This document shows, in pieces, positions 1-9,548 of a stretch of DNA of 64,000 nucleotides. The stretch's first letter is position 1. Every line of letters begins with the position of its first letter. The notes beneath the pieces are model-generated. The model did no database searches and was not told where the DNA came from. It was given only the letters and a program-made list of their open reading frames with translations. The position numbers and the translations under genes were made by a program. The DNA comes from Ancylobacter aquaticus (lineage in GTDB: Bacteria; Pseudomonadota; Alphaproteobacteria; Rhizobiales; Xanthobacteraceae): positions 930,001 through 994,000 of the forward strand of contig NZ_SMFY01000001.1 of assembly GCF_004339465.1 (NCBI RefSeq), read 5' to 3'.

Positions 1-563
1 GAGAATTCCGCCGCTGCCGGCTTGCTGGCGCCCAGCAGCAGGCCGCCGACAATGGTGGAGCCCGAGCGCGACACGCCAGGGATCATGGCGAGGCACTGGA
101 TGAAGCCGATCTTCAGCGCCAGCTTCGGCGGGAAGGCCATGGCGTCCTCATGCACCGGCTTTATCTTCAGCGTGTCGACCCACAACAGGACGATGCCGCC
201 GAGAATCAGCATCACGCAGATCAGCGAGGGCGTTTCGAACAGCACCTCCTTGATGAAGCCGTGGGCGAAGGCGCCGATCACCGCCGCCGGCAGGAAAGCG
301 ATGAGAATGCCGACGACGAAATTGCGCGAGCGCGGGCTCGACGGCAGCGTCAGCAGAACCTTCAGAAACCGCTGGAAATAGACCACGACCAGCGCGAGGA
401 TCGCGCCGAGCTGGATGACGACCTCGAACACCTTGCCTTCGCTCTCGAAGCCGAGGAAATGGCCGGCCAGCAGGATGTGGCCGGTGGAGGAAACGGGCAG
501 GAACTCGGTAAAGCCTTCCAGCAGGCCGAGGAAGAAGGCTTCGAGCAAGGTGCCGAATGACAT
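1..563 (-). CDS. uppP: Undecaprenyl-diphosphatase UppP/BacA (3' end outside window)
   Basis: Integral membrane phosphatase that dephosphorylates undecaprenyl pyrophosphate to recycle the lipid carrier of peptidoglycan synthesis. The start ATG is at 563-561; the frame stays open to base 1, so the C-terminus is missing. Seen: the N-terminal signature [14 protein letters not shown] at residues 16-29 and the PGVSRSGST active-site motif near residue 161, separated by hydrophobic segments. These are the two conserved UppP motifs. About 187 of the usual 265-280 residues are in the window. No partner gene is visible; the neighbour on the other side is divergent. Confidence 0.95.
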   Translation of the reverse strand, partial: MSFGTLLEAFFLGLLEGFTEFLPVSSTGHILLAGHFLGFESEGKVFEVVIQLGAILALVVVYFQRFLKVLLTLPSSPRSRNFVVGILIAFLPAAVIGAFAHGFIKEVLFETPSLICVMLILGGIVLLWVDTLKIKPVHEDAMAFPPKLALKIGFIQCLAMIPGVSRSGSTIVGGLLLGASKPAAAEF

Positions 564-884
564 GAGGGCGGATTCCGTGGGAAGAGATGGCCGAAGCGAC
601 GCGCGCCGCCCCAGGCAGGAGCGCGCGCATCCTGTCCGCTTCGCCCCGCCCGCGCAACGTGACGCTATGTCAGGCCACGGGGCAGGACAGGGGATGGACC
701 ACGGGGCGGGTGCTTGCGGGAATGCCGGTGACAGCGGTGCGCGCAGCGCTTTTGCCCGCCTTGGCAGCGAAAAACGCCGATGCCGGGGAGGGGGCTCCAT
801 TTCCGACATGAATCCGCCTCAACTGAGAGGTCCATTTCGAGCCGGTCGGCGTTGTCAGCAAACGGCAGCGTTTGGGAGTTTTCA
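564..884. other. Divergent intergenic gap, no gene seen
   Basis: This 321-base gap separates uppP (minus) from the SH3 repeat protein (plus) and must hold both promoters. Short open frames exist on both strands but none has a ribosome binding site or recognisable protein. A GGGAG Shine-Dalgarno at 874-878 serves the gene starting at 885. I could not pick a convincing -35/-10 pair. Confidence 0.5.
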
Positions 885-2006
885 ATGAAAAGTCTGGTTG
901 CGGGCGTCCTGCTGTCGCTGGCGCTTTGCGGTGCCGCGTTCGCGCAGGAACGCGGATTTGTGACAACGAACGTCAATTTGCGGGCCGGGCCCGGCACGGA
1001 TTATCCCGTTGTCGTGGTGCTGGGCGAGGGCGCTCCGCTCGCCATTTTCGGCTGCCTCGACGACTATAGCTGGTGCGACGTGGCCGTGGACGACATGCGC
1101 GGCTGGGTGGCGGCGGCTTATATAGAGGCCGATTATCGCGGCCGTCGGGTCGAGTTCTACGATTATGCGCCGTCGTTCGGCGTGCCCATCGTTGCCTTCA
1201 GCTTCAACGATTACTGGGGTCGCTATTACCGCGGCCGGCCCTGGTACGCGACGAATGACCGCTGGTATCGGCCGCGTCCGCCGGGCCCACGCCCGGGCTG
1301 GCGCCCGCCGCCTCCGGGCGGGTGGGGGCCCGGTGGTCCGGTCTGGAATGGTCCAGGGCGACCCGGTGGTCCCGGCGGCCCCGGCTGGGGTGGTCCGGGT
1401 CGGCCGGGTGGTCCCGGCGGCCCCGGCGGCCCGGGATGGGGTGGTCCCGGCAGGCCCGGTGGTCCCGGCGGGCCGGGTAATCCCGGTGGTCCTGGCCGGC
1501 CGGGCGGTCCCGGCGGTCCGGGTTGGGATGGCCCGGGCAGGCCGGGTGGCCCCGGTGGCCCCGGTGGCCCCGGTGGGCCGGGTAATCCCGGTCGTCCGGG
1601 CGGTCCCGGTAATCCGGGTGGTCCCGGATGGGGTGGTCCCGGGGGCCCGGGCGGTCCCAATGCCGGCCGTCCTCCGGGTGGTGGCCGTCCCGAGCAGGGT
1701 CGTCCTCCCGGCGGTGGCCGTCCCGAGCAGGGTCGTCCCCCCGGCGGTGGTCGTCCCGAGCAGGGTCGTCCTCCCGGTGGCGGCCGTCCCGAGCAGGGCC
1801 GTCCTCCCGGTGGCGGCCGTCCCGAGCAGGGTCGTCCCCCCGGTGGTGGTCGTCCCGAGCAGGGCCGTCCTCCCGGCGGTGGCCGTCCCGAGCAGGGTCG
1901 TCCCCCCGGTGGTGGCCGTCCCGAGCAGGGTCGTCCGCCGCAGGGCCAGCGTCCGCAGCAGGGGCGTGGCCAGTGCATGCCGGGCGCTCCCGGCTGCAAT
2001 ATCTGA
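885..2006 (+). CDS. Exported SH3b-domain protein with collagen-like and tandem repeats
   Basis: 373 residues. The ATG at 885 has GGGAG six bases upstream; an earlier in-frame ATG at 780 would bury the signal peptide. Residues 1-21 are a signal peptide ending AFA-QE. Residues about 22-85 form a bacterial SH3 domain ([15 protein letters not shown], then WCDV and GWVAAAYI), which usually binds cell-wall glycans. After a Tyr/Trp/Arg-rich segment comes a long Gly-Pro-rich region (GGPGGPG and [10 protein letters not shown] units, roughly residues 150-260), then eight perfect-length copies of [11 protein letters not shown]. The C-terminus contains two cysteines. It is probably periplasmic or surface located; the function is unknown. 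It lies directly upstream of rpmI, with a hairpin terminator between them. Confidence 0.85.
   Translation: MKSLVAGVLLSLALCGAAFAQERGFVTTNVNLRAGPGTDYPVVVVLGEGAPLAIFGCLDDYSWCDVAVDDMRGWVAAAYIEADYRGRRVEFYDYAPSFGVPIVAFSFNDYWGRYYRGRPWYATNDRWYRPRPPGPRPGWRPPPPGGWGPGGPVWNGPGRPGGPGGPGWGGPGRPGGPGGPGGPGWGGPGRPGGPGGPGNPGGPGRPGGPGGPGWDGPGRPGGPGGPGGPGGPGNPGRPGGPGNPGGPGWGGPGGPGGPNAGRPPGGGRPEQGRPPGGGRPEQGRPPGGGRPEQGRPPGGGRPEQGRPPGGGRPEQGRPPGGGRPEQGRPPGGGRPEQGRPPGGGRPEQGRPPQGQRPQQGRGQCMPGAPGCNI
1668..1931 (+). repeat. 33-bp tandem repeat, 8 copies, in coding sequence
   Basis: Eight consecutive 33-base units, each encoding [11 protein letters not shown], with a ninth degenerate unit after 1931. The units differ almost only at third codon positions (for example CCT/CCC and GGC/GGT), so protein sequence is conserved while DNA has drifted. 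Copy number could change by slippage or recombination without shifting the frame. Confidence 0.95.
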
Positions 2007-2017
2007 CGTCAAGGCGC

Positions 2018-2048
2018 GCGATGCCCGGGGAACAATGCCGGGCATCGC
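2018..2048 (+). terminator. Hairpin after SH3 repeat gene
   Basis: An 11-bp perfect stem: GCGATGCCCGG at 2018-2028 pairs with CCGGGCATCGC at 2038-2048 around a 9-base loop. It starts 12 bases after the stop codon. There is no real T-tract, so it may be a Rho-assisted or 3'-end-protecting structure rather than a strong intrinsic terminator. Confidence 0.55.
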
Positions 2049-2100
2049 TGTCGCGCTCTTGAAACAATCGCGCCGCTCCTGTATGGGGTGCGTCCTTCAA

Positions 2101-2135
2101 GAACCGCCCGGCTACAAGGGCTGCCGTGGCGGTTC
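2101..2135 (+). promoter_or_regulatory. Leader hairpin upstream of rpmI-rplT
   Basis: GAACCGCC (2101-2108) pairs with GGCGGTTC (2128-2135), and the stem continues as CGGC/GCCG with one bulged T at 2127, leaving loop 2113-2122. It lies about 70 bases before the L35 start. Ribosomal protein L20 represses rpmI-rplT through leader RNA in several bacteria; whether this hairpin has that role is inference. It has no T-tract, so it is not a standard terminator. Confidence 0.4.
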
Positions 2136-2202
2136 GAACGCTCACACTAGATTGGGCCGGACATCCCTTCGGGGAGGCTTCCGCCCGTGGAGATCGAGCC
2201 AA

Positions 2203-2403
2203 ATGCCCAAGATGAAGACCAAGTCCGGAGCGAAGAAGCGCTTCAAGCTCTCCGGCACCGGCAAGGTGATGATGGCCCAGGCAGGTAAGCGCCACGGCAT
2301 GATCAAGCGCACCAACAAGCAGATCCGCGACCAGCGCGGCACCACGGTCATGTCCGAGCGTGATGCCTTCAATGTTCGCAAATTCTTTCTGCCCAACGGC
2401 TGA
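2203..2403 (+). CDS. rpmI: 50S ribosomal protein L35
   Basis: 66 residues, full family length, beginning [15 protein letters not shown], with the conserved lysine/arginine-rich body including [20 protein letters not shown] at 2189-2192 precedes the ATG. It is followed 33 bases later by rplT, the usual pairing. The infC gene, often next to rpmI, is not upstream here; the SH3 repeat gene occupies that place. Confidence 0.97.
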   Translation: MPKMKTKSGAKKRFKLSGTGKVMMAQAGKRHGMIKRTNKQIRDQRGTTVMSERDAFNVRKFFLPNG

Positions 2404-2436
2404 CGCCACCCTTAGCCAGTCCCAGGAGAGACTCCC

Positions 2437-2820
2437 ATGGCACGTGTCAAGCGCGGCGTAACTTCTCACGCCAAGCACAAAAAGGTGCTCAAGGCGGCGA
2501 AGGGCTATTATGGCCGCCGCAAGAACACCATTCGTATCGCCAAGCAGGCCGTCGAGAAGGCGCAGCAATACGCCTATCGCGACCGTAAGGTTAAGAAGCG
2601 TAATTTCCGCGCGCTCTGGATCCAGCGCATCAACGCGGCGACCCGCGAGCTCGGCTTCACCTATGGCCGATTTATCGACGGTCTCAGCAAGGCCGGGATC
2701 GAAGTCGACCGCAAGGTGCTCTCGGATATCGCTATCCACGAGCCCGCCGCCTTCGCGGCGCTGGTCGAGCAGGCCAAGGCGGCGCTGGAAAGCGCCGCGA
2801 CGGACAAGCAGGCCGCCTGA
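2437..2820 (+). CDS. rplT: 50S ribosomal protein L20
   Basis: 127 residues. The N-terminus [19 protein letters not shown] and the motif GYYGRRKNT are diagnostic of L20, which binds 23S rRNA early in 50S assembly and in several bacteria also autoregulates its own operon. CAGGAGA lies just before the ATG. A hairpin terminator follows at 2851, so pheS downstream may have its own promoter. Confidence 0.98.
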   Translation: MARVKRGVTSHAKHKKVLKAAKGYYGRRKNTIRIAKQAVEKAQQYAYRDRKVKKRNFRALWIQRINAATRELGFTYGRFIDGLSKAGIEVDRKVLSDIAIHEPAAFAALVEQAKAALESAATDKQAA

Positions 2821-2850
2821 TCTTTCGGCAGTGCCGAGACCAAAATTGAG

Positions 2851-2880
2851 AAGCCCCGCGCGCGAGCGTTGGGGCTTTTC
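2851..2880 (+). terminator. Intrinsic terminator after rplT
   Basis: AAGCCCC at 2851-2857 pairs with GGGGCTT at 2871-2877, with a GC-rich loop and TTTT at 2876-2879. It lies about 30 bases past the rplT stop. Confidence 0.75.
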
Positions 2881-2977
2881 GCGTTCGTGGCCTTGCGTGG
2901 TGCATTTACCCGTGGCGACTTTGCGCCTCAATCGGGTCCGGCTATAAGCGCGCCTGACTGCCCCGCTTCACGCCATC

Positions 2978-3055
2978 ATGGCCGGGCCTGGCCCGGCCAT
3001 CCACGCCTTCCTTCCGCGTCCGCAAGGCGTGGATCCCCGGGCCGACCCCGGGGAT
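2978..3055. repeat. Cluster of three GC-rich palindromes
   Basis: Three consecutive hairpins: ATGGCCGGGC-CTG-GCCCGGCCAT (2978-3000), CCACGCCTT with AAGGCGTGG (3001-3032), and ATCCCCGG with CCGGGGAT (3033-3055). Related palindromes occur at 7181, 16148 and 29964, so this is a dispersed intergenic repeat family. It sits between rplT and pheS. Confidence 0.8.
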
Positions 3056-3082
3056 GACGTTGCCTAGTACCGAGGATCCACC

Positions 3083-4183
3083 ATGCCCGTTGCCGCCCTT
3101 CCCGATCTCGACGCGCTGGAGCGCGAGCTGACCGCCGGCATTGCGGGCGCGGCCGACGAGCCGGCGCTGGAGGCCATCCGCGTTGCCGCGCTCGGCAAGA
3201 AGGGCTCGGTTTCCGAGCTGCTGAAGAGCCTGGGCGGCATGAGCCCGGAGGAGCGCAAGAGCGCCGGCCCGGCGATCAACGGCCTGCGCGACCGGCTCAA
3301 CGAGGCGCTGGGCGCCCGCCGCACGGAGCTGAAGAGCGCCGCGCTGGCAAGGCGGCTGGAGACCGAGCGCGTCGACGTCACGCTCCCCGTGCGCGAGACG
3401 CCGACGGAGACGGGCCGCCTGCACCCGATCAGCCAGGTGATCGACGAACTCACCGCCATCTTCGCCGATATGGGCTTCGCGGTGGCGGAAGGGCCCGATA
3501 TCGAGGACGACTTCCACAATTTCACCGCGCTGAACTTCCCCGAGGGGCACCCCGCGCGCGAGATGCACGACACCTTCTACCTGCCGACCCGCGAGGACGG
3601 CTCGCGCCTCGTGCTGCGCACCCACACCTCGCCGGTGCAGGTGCGCACCATGATGTCGAAGAAGCCGCCGATCCGCGTCATCTGCCCGGGCCGGACCTAT
3701 CGCTCCGACTCGGACCAGACCCACACGCCGATGTTCCACCAGGTCGAGGGCCTCGTCATCGACAAGGGGGCGACGCTGGGCCACCTGAAGTGGATCCTTG
3801 AGGAGTTCTGCAAGGCGTTCTTCGAGGTGGACAATGTGAAGATGCGGTTCCGCCCGTCCTTCTTCCCGTTCACCGAGCCGTCCATGGAGGTCGACATCCA
3901 GTGCGACCGCTCGCGCCCGGGCGAGATACGCTTCGGCGAGGGCACGGACTGGCTGGAGATTCTCGGCTGCGGCATGGTGCACCCGAATGTGCTGCGCAAG
4001 TGCGGGCTGGACCCGGACGAATATCAGGGCTTCGCCTGGGGCATGGGCATCGACCGCATCGCCATGCTGAAATACGGCATGCCGGACCTTCGCGCCTTCT
4101 TCGAGGCGGATGTGCGCTGGCTGTCGCATTACGGGTTCCGCCCGCTCGACTTCCCGACGCTGGCGGGAGGGCTGAGCTCATGA
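3083..4183 (+). CDS. pheS: Phenylalanyl-tRNA synthetase alpha subunit
   Basis: 366 residues. It is the catalytic class II subunit that charges tRNA-Phe as an alpha2-beta2 heterotetramer. Seen: the N-terminal helical tRNA-binding region ([15 protein letters not shown]), then motif 2 around [15 protein letters not shown], the [12 protein letters not shown] segment, and motif 3 [14 protein letters not shown] near the C-terminus. GAGG lies just before the ATG. The stop overlaps the next gene's start (ATGA at 4180-4183). Confidence 0.98.
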   Translation: MPVAALPDLDALERELTAGIAGAADEPALEAIRVAALGKKGSVSELLKSLGGMSPEERKSAGPAINGLRDRLNEALGARRTELKSAALARRLETERVDVTLPVRETPTETGRLHPISQVIDELTAIFADMGFAVAEGPDIEDDFHNFTALNFPEGHPAREMHDTFYLPTREDGSRLVLRTHTSPVQVRTMMSKKPPIRVICPGRTYRSDSDQTHTPMFHQVEGLVIDKGATLGHLKWILEEFCKAFFEVDNVKMRFRPSFFPFTEPSMEVDIQCDRSRPGEIRFGEGTDWLEILGCGMVHPNVLRKCGLDPDEYQGFAWGMGIDRIAMLKYGMPDLRAFFEADVRWLSHYGFRPLDFPTLAGGLSS

Positions 4184-4716
4184 GCAAGGCACCCGTCTGG
4201 TCGATCGAACGGCTCACCGCGATGGAGACGTCGCAGCTCAAGCAGTTGCTCGCCAACGCGCAGGCGCGCGGCGCCGACGAACTGGCGGCGCTGTGCGAGC
4301 AGGTTCTGGCCACGCGCGGCCCGGTGAAGAAGGCGCCGGCATCGTCGTCAACGTCGTCGTCTTCGTCCGGCAGGCGCGCCGCGCGCGATTTCGTCTCGGA
4401 GTTCCATTTCGTCTGCGAGAACGACCGCGGCGTCAGCACCGATGGCGAAGGCTTCTTCTGGACTGGCTCCTGGGTCGTGCCGGAAGACGAGATCATCAAG
4501 AGCATGCAGGCCGGCGGCAAGCTGGCGCTGCACAGCGCGCGCGCCGAGATGTCTTATCGCCAGGGCAAGATTCTCGACTACCGCAAGAGCGACGGCGACA
4601 CGGCGAAGAAGCGGAATATCGGGTTCGAATTTCTGGTGGCGGCCGACGACGTGCCCCTAGCCTGGTCCGGCGATGGGACCGGCGAGAAGGGCTATCGCTG
4701 GGGCTCCAGCAAATGA
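4180..4716 (+). CDS. Unknown protein encoded between pheS and pheT
   Basis: 178 residues, translationally coupled to pheS through a 4-base overlap and ending 25 bases before pheT. An N-terminal helical part (about residues 1-48, [21 protein letters not shown]) is joined by a polyserine linker (residues 55-63) to a compact domain with [22 protein letters not shown] and [12 protein letters not shown]. No signal peptide or membrane segment. I do not recognise the family. Its position suggests a role linked to tRNA-Phe charging or only to operon expression; this is inference. Confidence 0.85.
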   Translation: MSKAPVWSIERLTAMETSQLKQLLANAQARGADELAALCEQVLATRGPVKKAPASSSTSSSSSGRRAARDFVSEFHFVCENDRGVSTDGEGFFWTGSWVVPEDEIIKSMQAGGKLALHSARAEMSYRQGKILDYRKSDGDTAKKRNIGFEFLVAADDVPLAWSGDGTGEKGYRWGSSK

Positions 4717-4741
4717 ACGAGCGGAACGGTAGGGCACTCCC

Positions 4742-7159
4742 ATGAAATTCACCCTCTCCTGGCTGCGCGAGCATCTTTCCGGCGATTACACGCTCGATGA
4801 CGTGACCGGCGCGCTCAACCGCATCGGGCTGGAAGTGGAAGGCGTCGAGGACAAGGCGGCGAAGCTGCGCGGCTTTTCCATCGCTTATGTCGTCTCGGCC
4901 GTTCAGCACCCCAATGCCGACAAGCTGCGCGTGTGCATGGTCGATACCGGCGCCGGTGAGCCTGTGCAGGTGGTGTGCGGCGCGCCGAACGCCCGCACTG
5001 GCATGAAGAGCGTGTTCTCCCCGCCCGGCACCTATATTCCCGGCAAGGACATGACGCTCGGCATCGGCACCATTCGCGGCGTCGAGAGCCGGGGCATGCT
5101 GTGCTCGGCGGCCGAGCTTGAACTCTCCGAGGACCATGACGGCATTCTCGATTTGCCCGAGGACGCTCCGGTCGGCGCCACTTATGTCGACTGGATCGGC
5201 CTCGACGACCCGGTGATCGAGATTGCGGTGACACCGAACCGCGCCGATGCGCTCGGCGTGCACGGCATTGCCCGCGACCTCGCGGCCGCCGGCCTCGGCA
5301 CGCTGGTGGAGGACGCCATCGCTCCGGTGGCTGGCAGCTTCCCGTGCCCCGTCTCGGTGACGATTGCCGCCGACGCGCCGTGCCCCGCCTTCGCGCTGCG
5401 GCTCGTGCGCGGAGTGAAGAACGGCCCCTCGCCGGACTGGCTGCAGGCCAAGCTGCGCGCGGTCGGCCTGCGCCCGATCAACGCGCTGGTCGACGTGACC
5501 AACCTGCTGACCCTCGACCAGAACCGGCCGCTGCATGTGTTCGACGCCGCCAAGGTGCAGGGCAGCCTCGTCGTGCGCCGCGCCATCGCGGGCGAAAGCC
5601 TGCTCGCGCTCGACGGCAAGACCTATGCGCTTGACGAGACCATGTGCGTCATCGCCGACGACAAGGGTGTCGAATCGCTCGCGGGCGTGATGGGCGGCGA
5701 GGAATCCGGCTGCGACGAGGGCACCGTCGACGTGCTGGTCGAATCCGCGCTGTGGGAGCCGATCAACATCGCCCAGACCGGCCGCAAGCTGGGGCTGAAC
5801 TCCGATGCTCGCTTCCGCTTCGAGCGTGGCATCGACCCCGCCTTCACCCTGCCGGGGCTGGAGATGGCGACGCGGCTCATCCTCGACCTGTGCGGTGGCG
5901 AGGCCTCGCAGGTGACACTGGCGGGAGCGATCCCGGACACCACGCGCGTGATCGACTTCCCGCTTGATCTGACCGAGAAGCTCACCGGCCTGGTGGCGAA
6001 TGAGGAGGAGCAGGTGGCGATCCTGCGCCGACTTGGCTTCACGGTGGAAGGCAATGTCGGCACTGTGCGGGTGACGCCGCCGAGCTGGCGCGGCGACATC
6101 GAGGGCAAGGCCGATCTGGTGGAAGAGGTCATCCGCATCGCCGGCCTCGACCGCGTGCCTTCCACGCCCTTCCCGCGCGACGAGACCGCCCGCAAGAGCG
6201 TGCTGACCACGCTGCAGCTGCGCACCCGCAAGGGCAAGCGGGCGCTGGCGGCGCGCGGGCTGGTGGAAGCCGTGACCTGGTCCTTCGTGCCCAAGGCACA
6301 GGCGGAAGCGTTCGGCGGCGGCCAGCCGGCGCTGGCGCTGGCCAACCCGATTGCCGCCGACCTCTCCGACATGCGCCCGAGCCTGCTGCCGGGCCTCGTG
6401 CGCTCCGCGCAGGCCAATGCCGACCGCGGGCAGGGCGACGTCGCGCTGTTCGAGGTGGGGCAGGTGTTCAAGGGCGACCGCCCGCAGGACCAGTTCATCG
6501 CCGCGACCGGCGTGCGCCGCGCAACGGCGAAGCCCACCGGGGCCGGCCGGCACTGGTCGGGCAAGGCGGGCGTGGTCGATGCGTTCGACGCCAAGGCCGA
6601 TGCGCTGGCGCTGCTCGCGGCCTGCGGTGCGCCGGTGGCGAATTTGCAGATTTCCACCGATGCGCCGGCCTGGTTCCACCCCGGCCGTTCCGGCACCTTC
6701 CGGCTCGGGCCCAATGTGATCGGCCATTTCGGCGAGTTGCATCCCGCCGCGCTGGAGACGCTGGACGCGGCGGGAGACGGAAAATCGCCGCTGGTGGGCT
6801 TCGAGATCCTGCTCGACCGCATTCCCGAGCCGAAGGCCAAGCCGACGCGGGTGAAGCCGCTGCTGGAGCTCTCCGCCTTCCAGCCGGTGGAGCGCGACTT
6901 CGCCTTCGTGGTGGCGCGTGGTGTCAGCGCCGGCGATCTGGTTAAGGCCGCCGCCGGCGTCGACCGCAAGCTGATCACCGGGGTGAATGTGTTCGACCTC
7001 TATGAAGGCCCTGGGGTCGATGCCGACAAGAAGTCGGTGGCGCTGTCGGTCACGCTGCAGCCGCGTGAGAAGACGCTGACCGATGCCGAGATCGACGCGG
7101 TGGCGGGCAGGATCGTCGCGGAAGTGACGAAGAAGACTGGCGCCACGCTGCGCGGCTGA
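4742..7159 (+). CDS. pheT: Phenylalanyl-tRNA synthetase beta subunit
   Basis: 805 residues, the full bacterial length. Domains in order: the N-terminal EMAP/tRBD-like domain (about 40-150, [15 protein letters not shown]), B3/B4 editing domain (about 210-380), B5 domain (about 400-475, including the [21 protein letters not shown] stretch), the catalytic-like core, and the C-terminal FDX-ACB anticodon-binding domain (about 710-805, [19 protein letters not shown]). It pairs with PheS. A GC-rich palindrome follows the stop. Confidence 0.98.
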   Translation: MKFTLSWLREHLSGDYTLDDVTGALNRIGLEVEGVEDKAAKLRGFSIAYVVSAVQHPNADKLRVCMVDTGAGEPVQVVCGAPNARTGMKSVFSPPGTYIPGKDMTLGIGTIRGVESRGMLCSAAELELSEDHDGILDLPEDAPVGATYVDWIGLDDPVIEIAVTPNRADALGVHGIARDLAAAGLGTLVEDAIAPVAGSFPCPVSVTIAADAPCPAFALRLVRGVKNGPSPDWLQAKLRAVGLRPINALVDVTNLLTLDQNRPLHVFDAAKVQGSLVVRRAIAGESLLALDGKTYALDETMCVIADDKGVESLAGVMGGEESGCDEGTVDVLVESALWEPINIAQTGRKLGLNSDARFRFERGIDPAFTLPGLEMATRLILDLCGGEASQVTLAGAIPDTTRVIDFPLDLTEKLTGLVANEEEQVAILRRLGFTVEGNVGTVRVTPPSWRGDIEGKADLVEEVIRIAGLDRVPSTPFPRDETARKSVLTTLQLRTRKGKRALAARGLVEAVTWSFVPKAQAEAFGGGQPALALANPIAADLSDMRPSLLPGLVRSAQANADRGQGDVALFEVGQVFKGDRPQDQFIAATGVRRATAKPTGAGRHWSGKAGVVDAFDAKADALALLAACGAPVANLQISTDAPAWFHPGRSGTFRLGPNVIGHFGELHPAALETLDAAGDGKSPLVGFEILLDRIPEPKAKPTRVKPLLELSAFQPVERDFAFVVARGVSAGDLVKAAAGVDRKLITGVNVFDLYEGPGVDADKKSVALSVTLQPREKTLTDAEIDAVAGRIVAEVTKKTGATLRG

Positions 7160-7180
7160 CGCGGGGCGCGCAAGGGCTGG

Positions 7181-7205
7181 AATCCCCGGGCGCGGCCCGG
7201 GGTTT
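7181..7205. repeat. GC-rich palindrome after pheT
   Basis: CCCCGGGC (7184-7191), a three-base spacer GCG, and GCCCGGGG (7195-7202) followed by TTT. It belongs to the same palindrome family as those at 2978, 16148 and 29964, and may also serve as the terminator for pheT. Confidence 0.75.
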
Positions 7206-7244
7206 CGCGCCTGCGGCTGGAATGACGCGCGCCGTGCGGTGGCT

Positions 7245-8606
7245 CTATGCCGGGCCGTCCCCGAACAGGCGCAGCGCCCGGGTGGCGGCGGCCTCGCCGG
7301 AGGCCCAGGCGCCGGCCAGCGTGCCCCAGCCGCTCACCGGCACATACTCGCCGGCGAGGAAAATCCGGTTCTGCACCGTGTCGGCAAAGACGCGGCGTTG
7401 CGCGCCCTGGCCCGGCAGAGCGGCACTGAGCGCCCCCCGGATCAGCGGGTCCTGGCCCCAGCGCGAGACCACCACCTCGGAAATCACGGCCTCTGCGGTG
7501 GGGAAGCTTGCCCGCAGCCAGTCGCGCGTCAGCGGCAGTGCCGCCACCTCGCCCTGTTCGGCAATGGTGCGGGCGGGTGCGTCGCCAAAGGTGAGCACGT
7601 GCAGGTCGCTGCCATTGATCCGGCCGCGCAGCAAGGCGGGCGGTGCGCTGCCGGCCGCCGTCAGCACGGCCTCATTGGGCTGGAGTGCCAGCGGGTTGCC
7701 GGGAAGCAGGAACGCCACCTGTTCCAGATGGCCGGCGGGAATCCCCCGCAGCGCTGCCACCAGGCGTGGCGGCAGCCCGGGATTGAAGCGGATCGCCCCG
7801 GCCGCCAGCACCGGCGCGGGCACGGCTAGCACGATGGCGCGGGCGCGGATCGGCGTGCGCTGCCCGCGCAGCGTGACGGCGTGGAAGCGCCCGCCATGCG
7901 TGACGAGCGTGACCGGCGCGTCCTTCTGCACGTTCAGCCAGGCGCCGAGCCCCTCCATCAGCGTGCCGATTCCGGCCGGGCTGGTTGTGTCATCAGGCGG
8001 GGCATCGCGGCGCGCCAGATCGAGCGCCGAGAGGGTGGCCAGCCGTCGCCCGCAGCCCAGGGGCCCGAGGAACTGCGCCACCGTGGCGGCCCAGGGGCTC
8101 GCGGCCGCCGGGGCGGCATTCGTGACGGCGAGGGCGGCGGCGACATCCTTGCCGCCATCGACCGCCGCCAGCATGTCGCGCCGCGCCGTGCCGAGCGCGG
8201 CGGTGAAGGCGTCATAGGCGCCCTCGCGCACCTCGCGGCCATGGGCGAACAGCCGGCGCCCGGAGGGCAGGGCGATGAGCGACTGCCCGGCGCCCTGCGC
8301 GCTGGTGGCGATCGTGCCCTCGCTGCGGGCGAAGCCGCCAGCGCCGAGATCGACCCTGAGGCCAAAGGCATCGTCGGTACGGGCACGGCCCCCCAGTTTC
8401 GCGGAGGCCTCCAGCAGCACATAGGAGCGTTTGGCCTCGGCAATGCGGCGTGCCGCTGCGATGCCGGCCGCGCCGCCGCCGATGATGACGACATCGACAT
8501 CGCTCGGCCCTGACTGGGCGAGGGCGGGCGCGGGCAACAGCGCGGCGGAAGCGGCGGCGAGGAAATGGCGGCGGTTCAGCGTGCCGGGGAGGCGCGGTCG
8601 GGTCAT
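7245..8606 (-). CDS. Tat-exported FAD-dependent amine oxidase-like protein
   Basis: 453 residues from the ATG at 8606; an upstream ATG at 8645 is less likely because it precedes the signal. Residues 11-30 form a twin-arginine signal (NRRHFLAAASA then PALAQ). The Rossmann FAD site IIGGGAAGIAAARR is at residues 41-54 and LLEAS with GGRART follows, the layout of flavin-containing amine oxidases and monoamine oxidase-like proteins. The C-terminal FLAGEYVPVSGWGTLAGAWASGEAAA is the second FAD-contact region. Substrate is unknown; an exported amine or amino-acid oxidase is the best guess. It ends convergently 85 bases from pheT. Confidence 0.85.
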   Translation of the reverse strand: MTRPRLPGTLNRRHFLAAASAALLPAPALAQSGPSDVDVVIIGGGAAGIAAARRIAEAKRSYVLLEASAKLGGRARTDDAFGLRVDLGAGGFARSEGTIATSAQGAGQSLIALPSGRRLFAHGREVREGAYDAFTAALGTARRDMLAAVDGGKDVAAALAVTNAAPAAASPWAATVAQFLGPLGCGRRLATLSALDLARRDAPPDDTTSPAGIGTLMEGLGAWLNVQKDAPVTLVTHGGRFHAVTLRGQRTPIRARAIVLAVPAPVLAAGAIRFNPGLPPRLVAALRGIPAGHLEQVAFLLPGNPLALQPNEAVLTAAGSAPPALLRGRINGSDLHVLTFGDAPARTIAEQGEVAALPLTRDWLRASFPTAEAVISEVVVSRWGQDPLIRGALSAALPGQGAQRRVFADTVQNRIFLAGEYVPVSGWGTLAGAWASGEAAATRALRLFGDGPA

Positions 8607-8881
8607 ACGGCAAGCACTCAAGCGGTGAAGCGCACAGGCTAGCACGGCCGGCCCAGCGGGCGAAGGCGCCGCCGCTGCTTGATCGGCCCGAGCGTGCCGA
8701 TGCCGGCTAAACGCTTGCGGCGAATCATGTTTTGTTCGCGGAAGAACGAATCAGGACTCGCGGGCCGTTTCAGGGAGGCAAGGGGGGTGATCGCGCGCCC
8801 TTGCACCGTGCCTGGCGTCATCGCCTTGAGAGAGGCGCCCGGGCGCCCTACCTAGGGGCGGTCGCCAGAGGGGGAATTTTG

Positions 8882-9544
8882 ATGCTGCGGGACGCGATCA
8901 CGGCTTTCGGCCAGACTTTTTCGCCGGCCTATCGGCGGGTACTGCTGCGCTCTGTCGGCCTCGCCATCGGCCTGCTGGTCGCACTGGGCATCGGCGCGCA
9001 TTACGCGCTGACCTATTTCGTGACGCTGGACCTGCGCTGGGCGGAAATCACCGTCGATATCCTTGCGGCCTTCGGCATCTTCATCGGCGCGATCTTCCTG
9101 GTGCCGCCGGTGACCTCGCTGGTCGCCGGGCTGTTCCTCGACGATGTCGCCGCGCAGGTGGAGCGCACCGATTTTCCGCTGGAGCCGGAAGGGCAGGCGC
9201 TGCCGATCGGCCGCTCGCTGGTGCTGACGCTGAAGTTCTTCGGCGTGATGCTGGCGGTGAATCTGGTGGCGCTGCTGCTGCTGCTGGTGCCGGGGGTGAA
9301 CCTCGTCGTGTTCTACGTCGCCAATGGCTATCTGCTCGGGCGCGAATATTTCCAGCTGGCGGCCATGCGCTACCGCAGCGAGGACGAGGTGGCGCTGATG
9401 CGCCGGCACCATGGCGTGGCGCTCTTTCTGGGCGGGCTGGTCATTGCGCTCGTGGTGTCGGTGCCGATCCTGAACCTCATTACCCCGGTCTTCGCCACCA
9501 TCTTCATGGTGCGGCTGCACAAAAGGCTGTCGAGGGCGGGATGA
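8882..9544 (+). CDS. EI24/CysZ-like integral membrane protein
   Basis: 220 residues, starting at the ATG 8882 behind GAGGGGG. It has four or more hydrophobic segments (about residues 20-45, 60-85, 120-150, 185-210) and the GYLLGREYFQLAAMRYRSEDEVALMRR loop, typical of the EI24 domain family, which includes the sulfate transporter CysZ. No cys genes are nearby, so sulfate transport is not supported by context. It ends four bases before the convergent nth stop. Confidence 0.75.
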   Translation: MLRDAITAFGQTFSPAYRRVLLRSVGLAIGLLVALGIGAHYALTYFVTLDLRWAEITVDILAAFGIFIGAIFLVPPVTSLVAGLFLDDVAAQVERTDFPLEPEGQALPIGRSLVLTLKFFGVMLAVNLVALLLLLVPGVNLVVFYVANGYLLGREYFQLAAMRYRSEDEVALMRRHHGVALFLGGLVIALVVSVPILNLITPVFATIFMVRLHKRLSRAG

Positions 9545-9548
9545 GCCT

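Noticed and set aside
1668-1931. 33-bp direct repeats looked CRISPR-like
   Set aside because: The units are contiguous without spacers and keep the reading frame of an exported protein.
1204-2931. 575-codon open frame on the minus strand across the SH3 repeat, rpmI and rplT genes
   Set aside because: It is antisense to three well supported genes; low complexity (Arg, Asp, His-Pro repeats) mirrors the GC-rich repeat on the other strand, and no ribosome site or domain is seen.
4496-6742. 748-codon open frame on the minus strand over pheT
   Set aside because: Antisense to pheT, with His/Arg/Gly-rich shadow composition and no domain.
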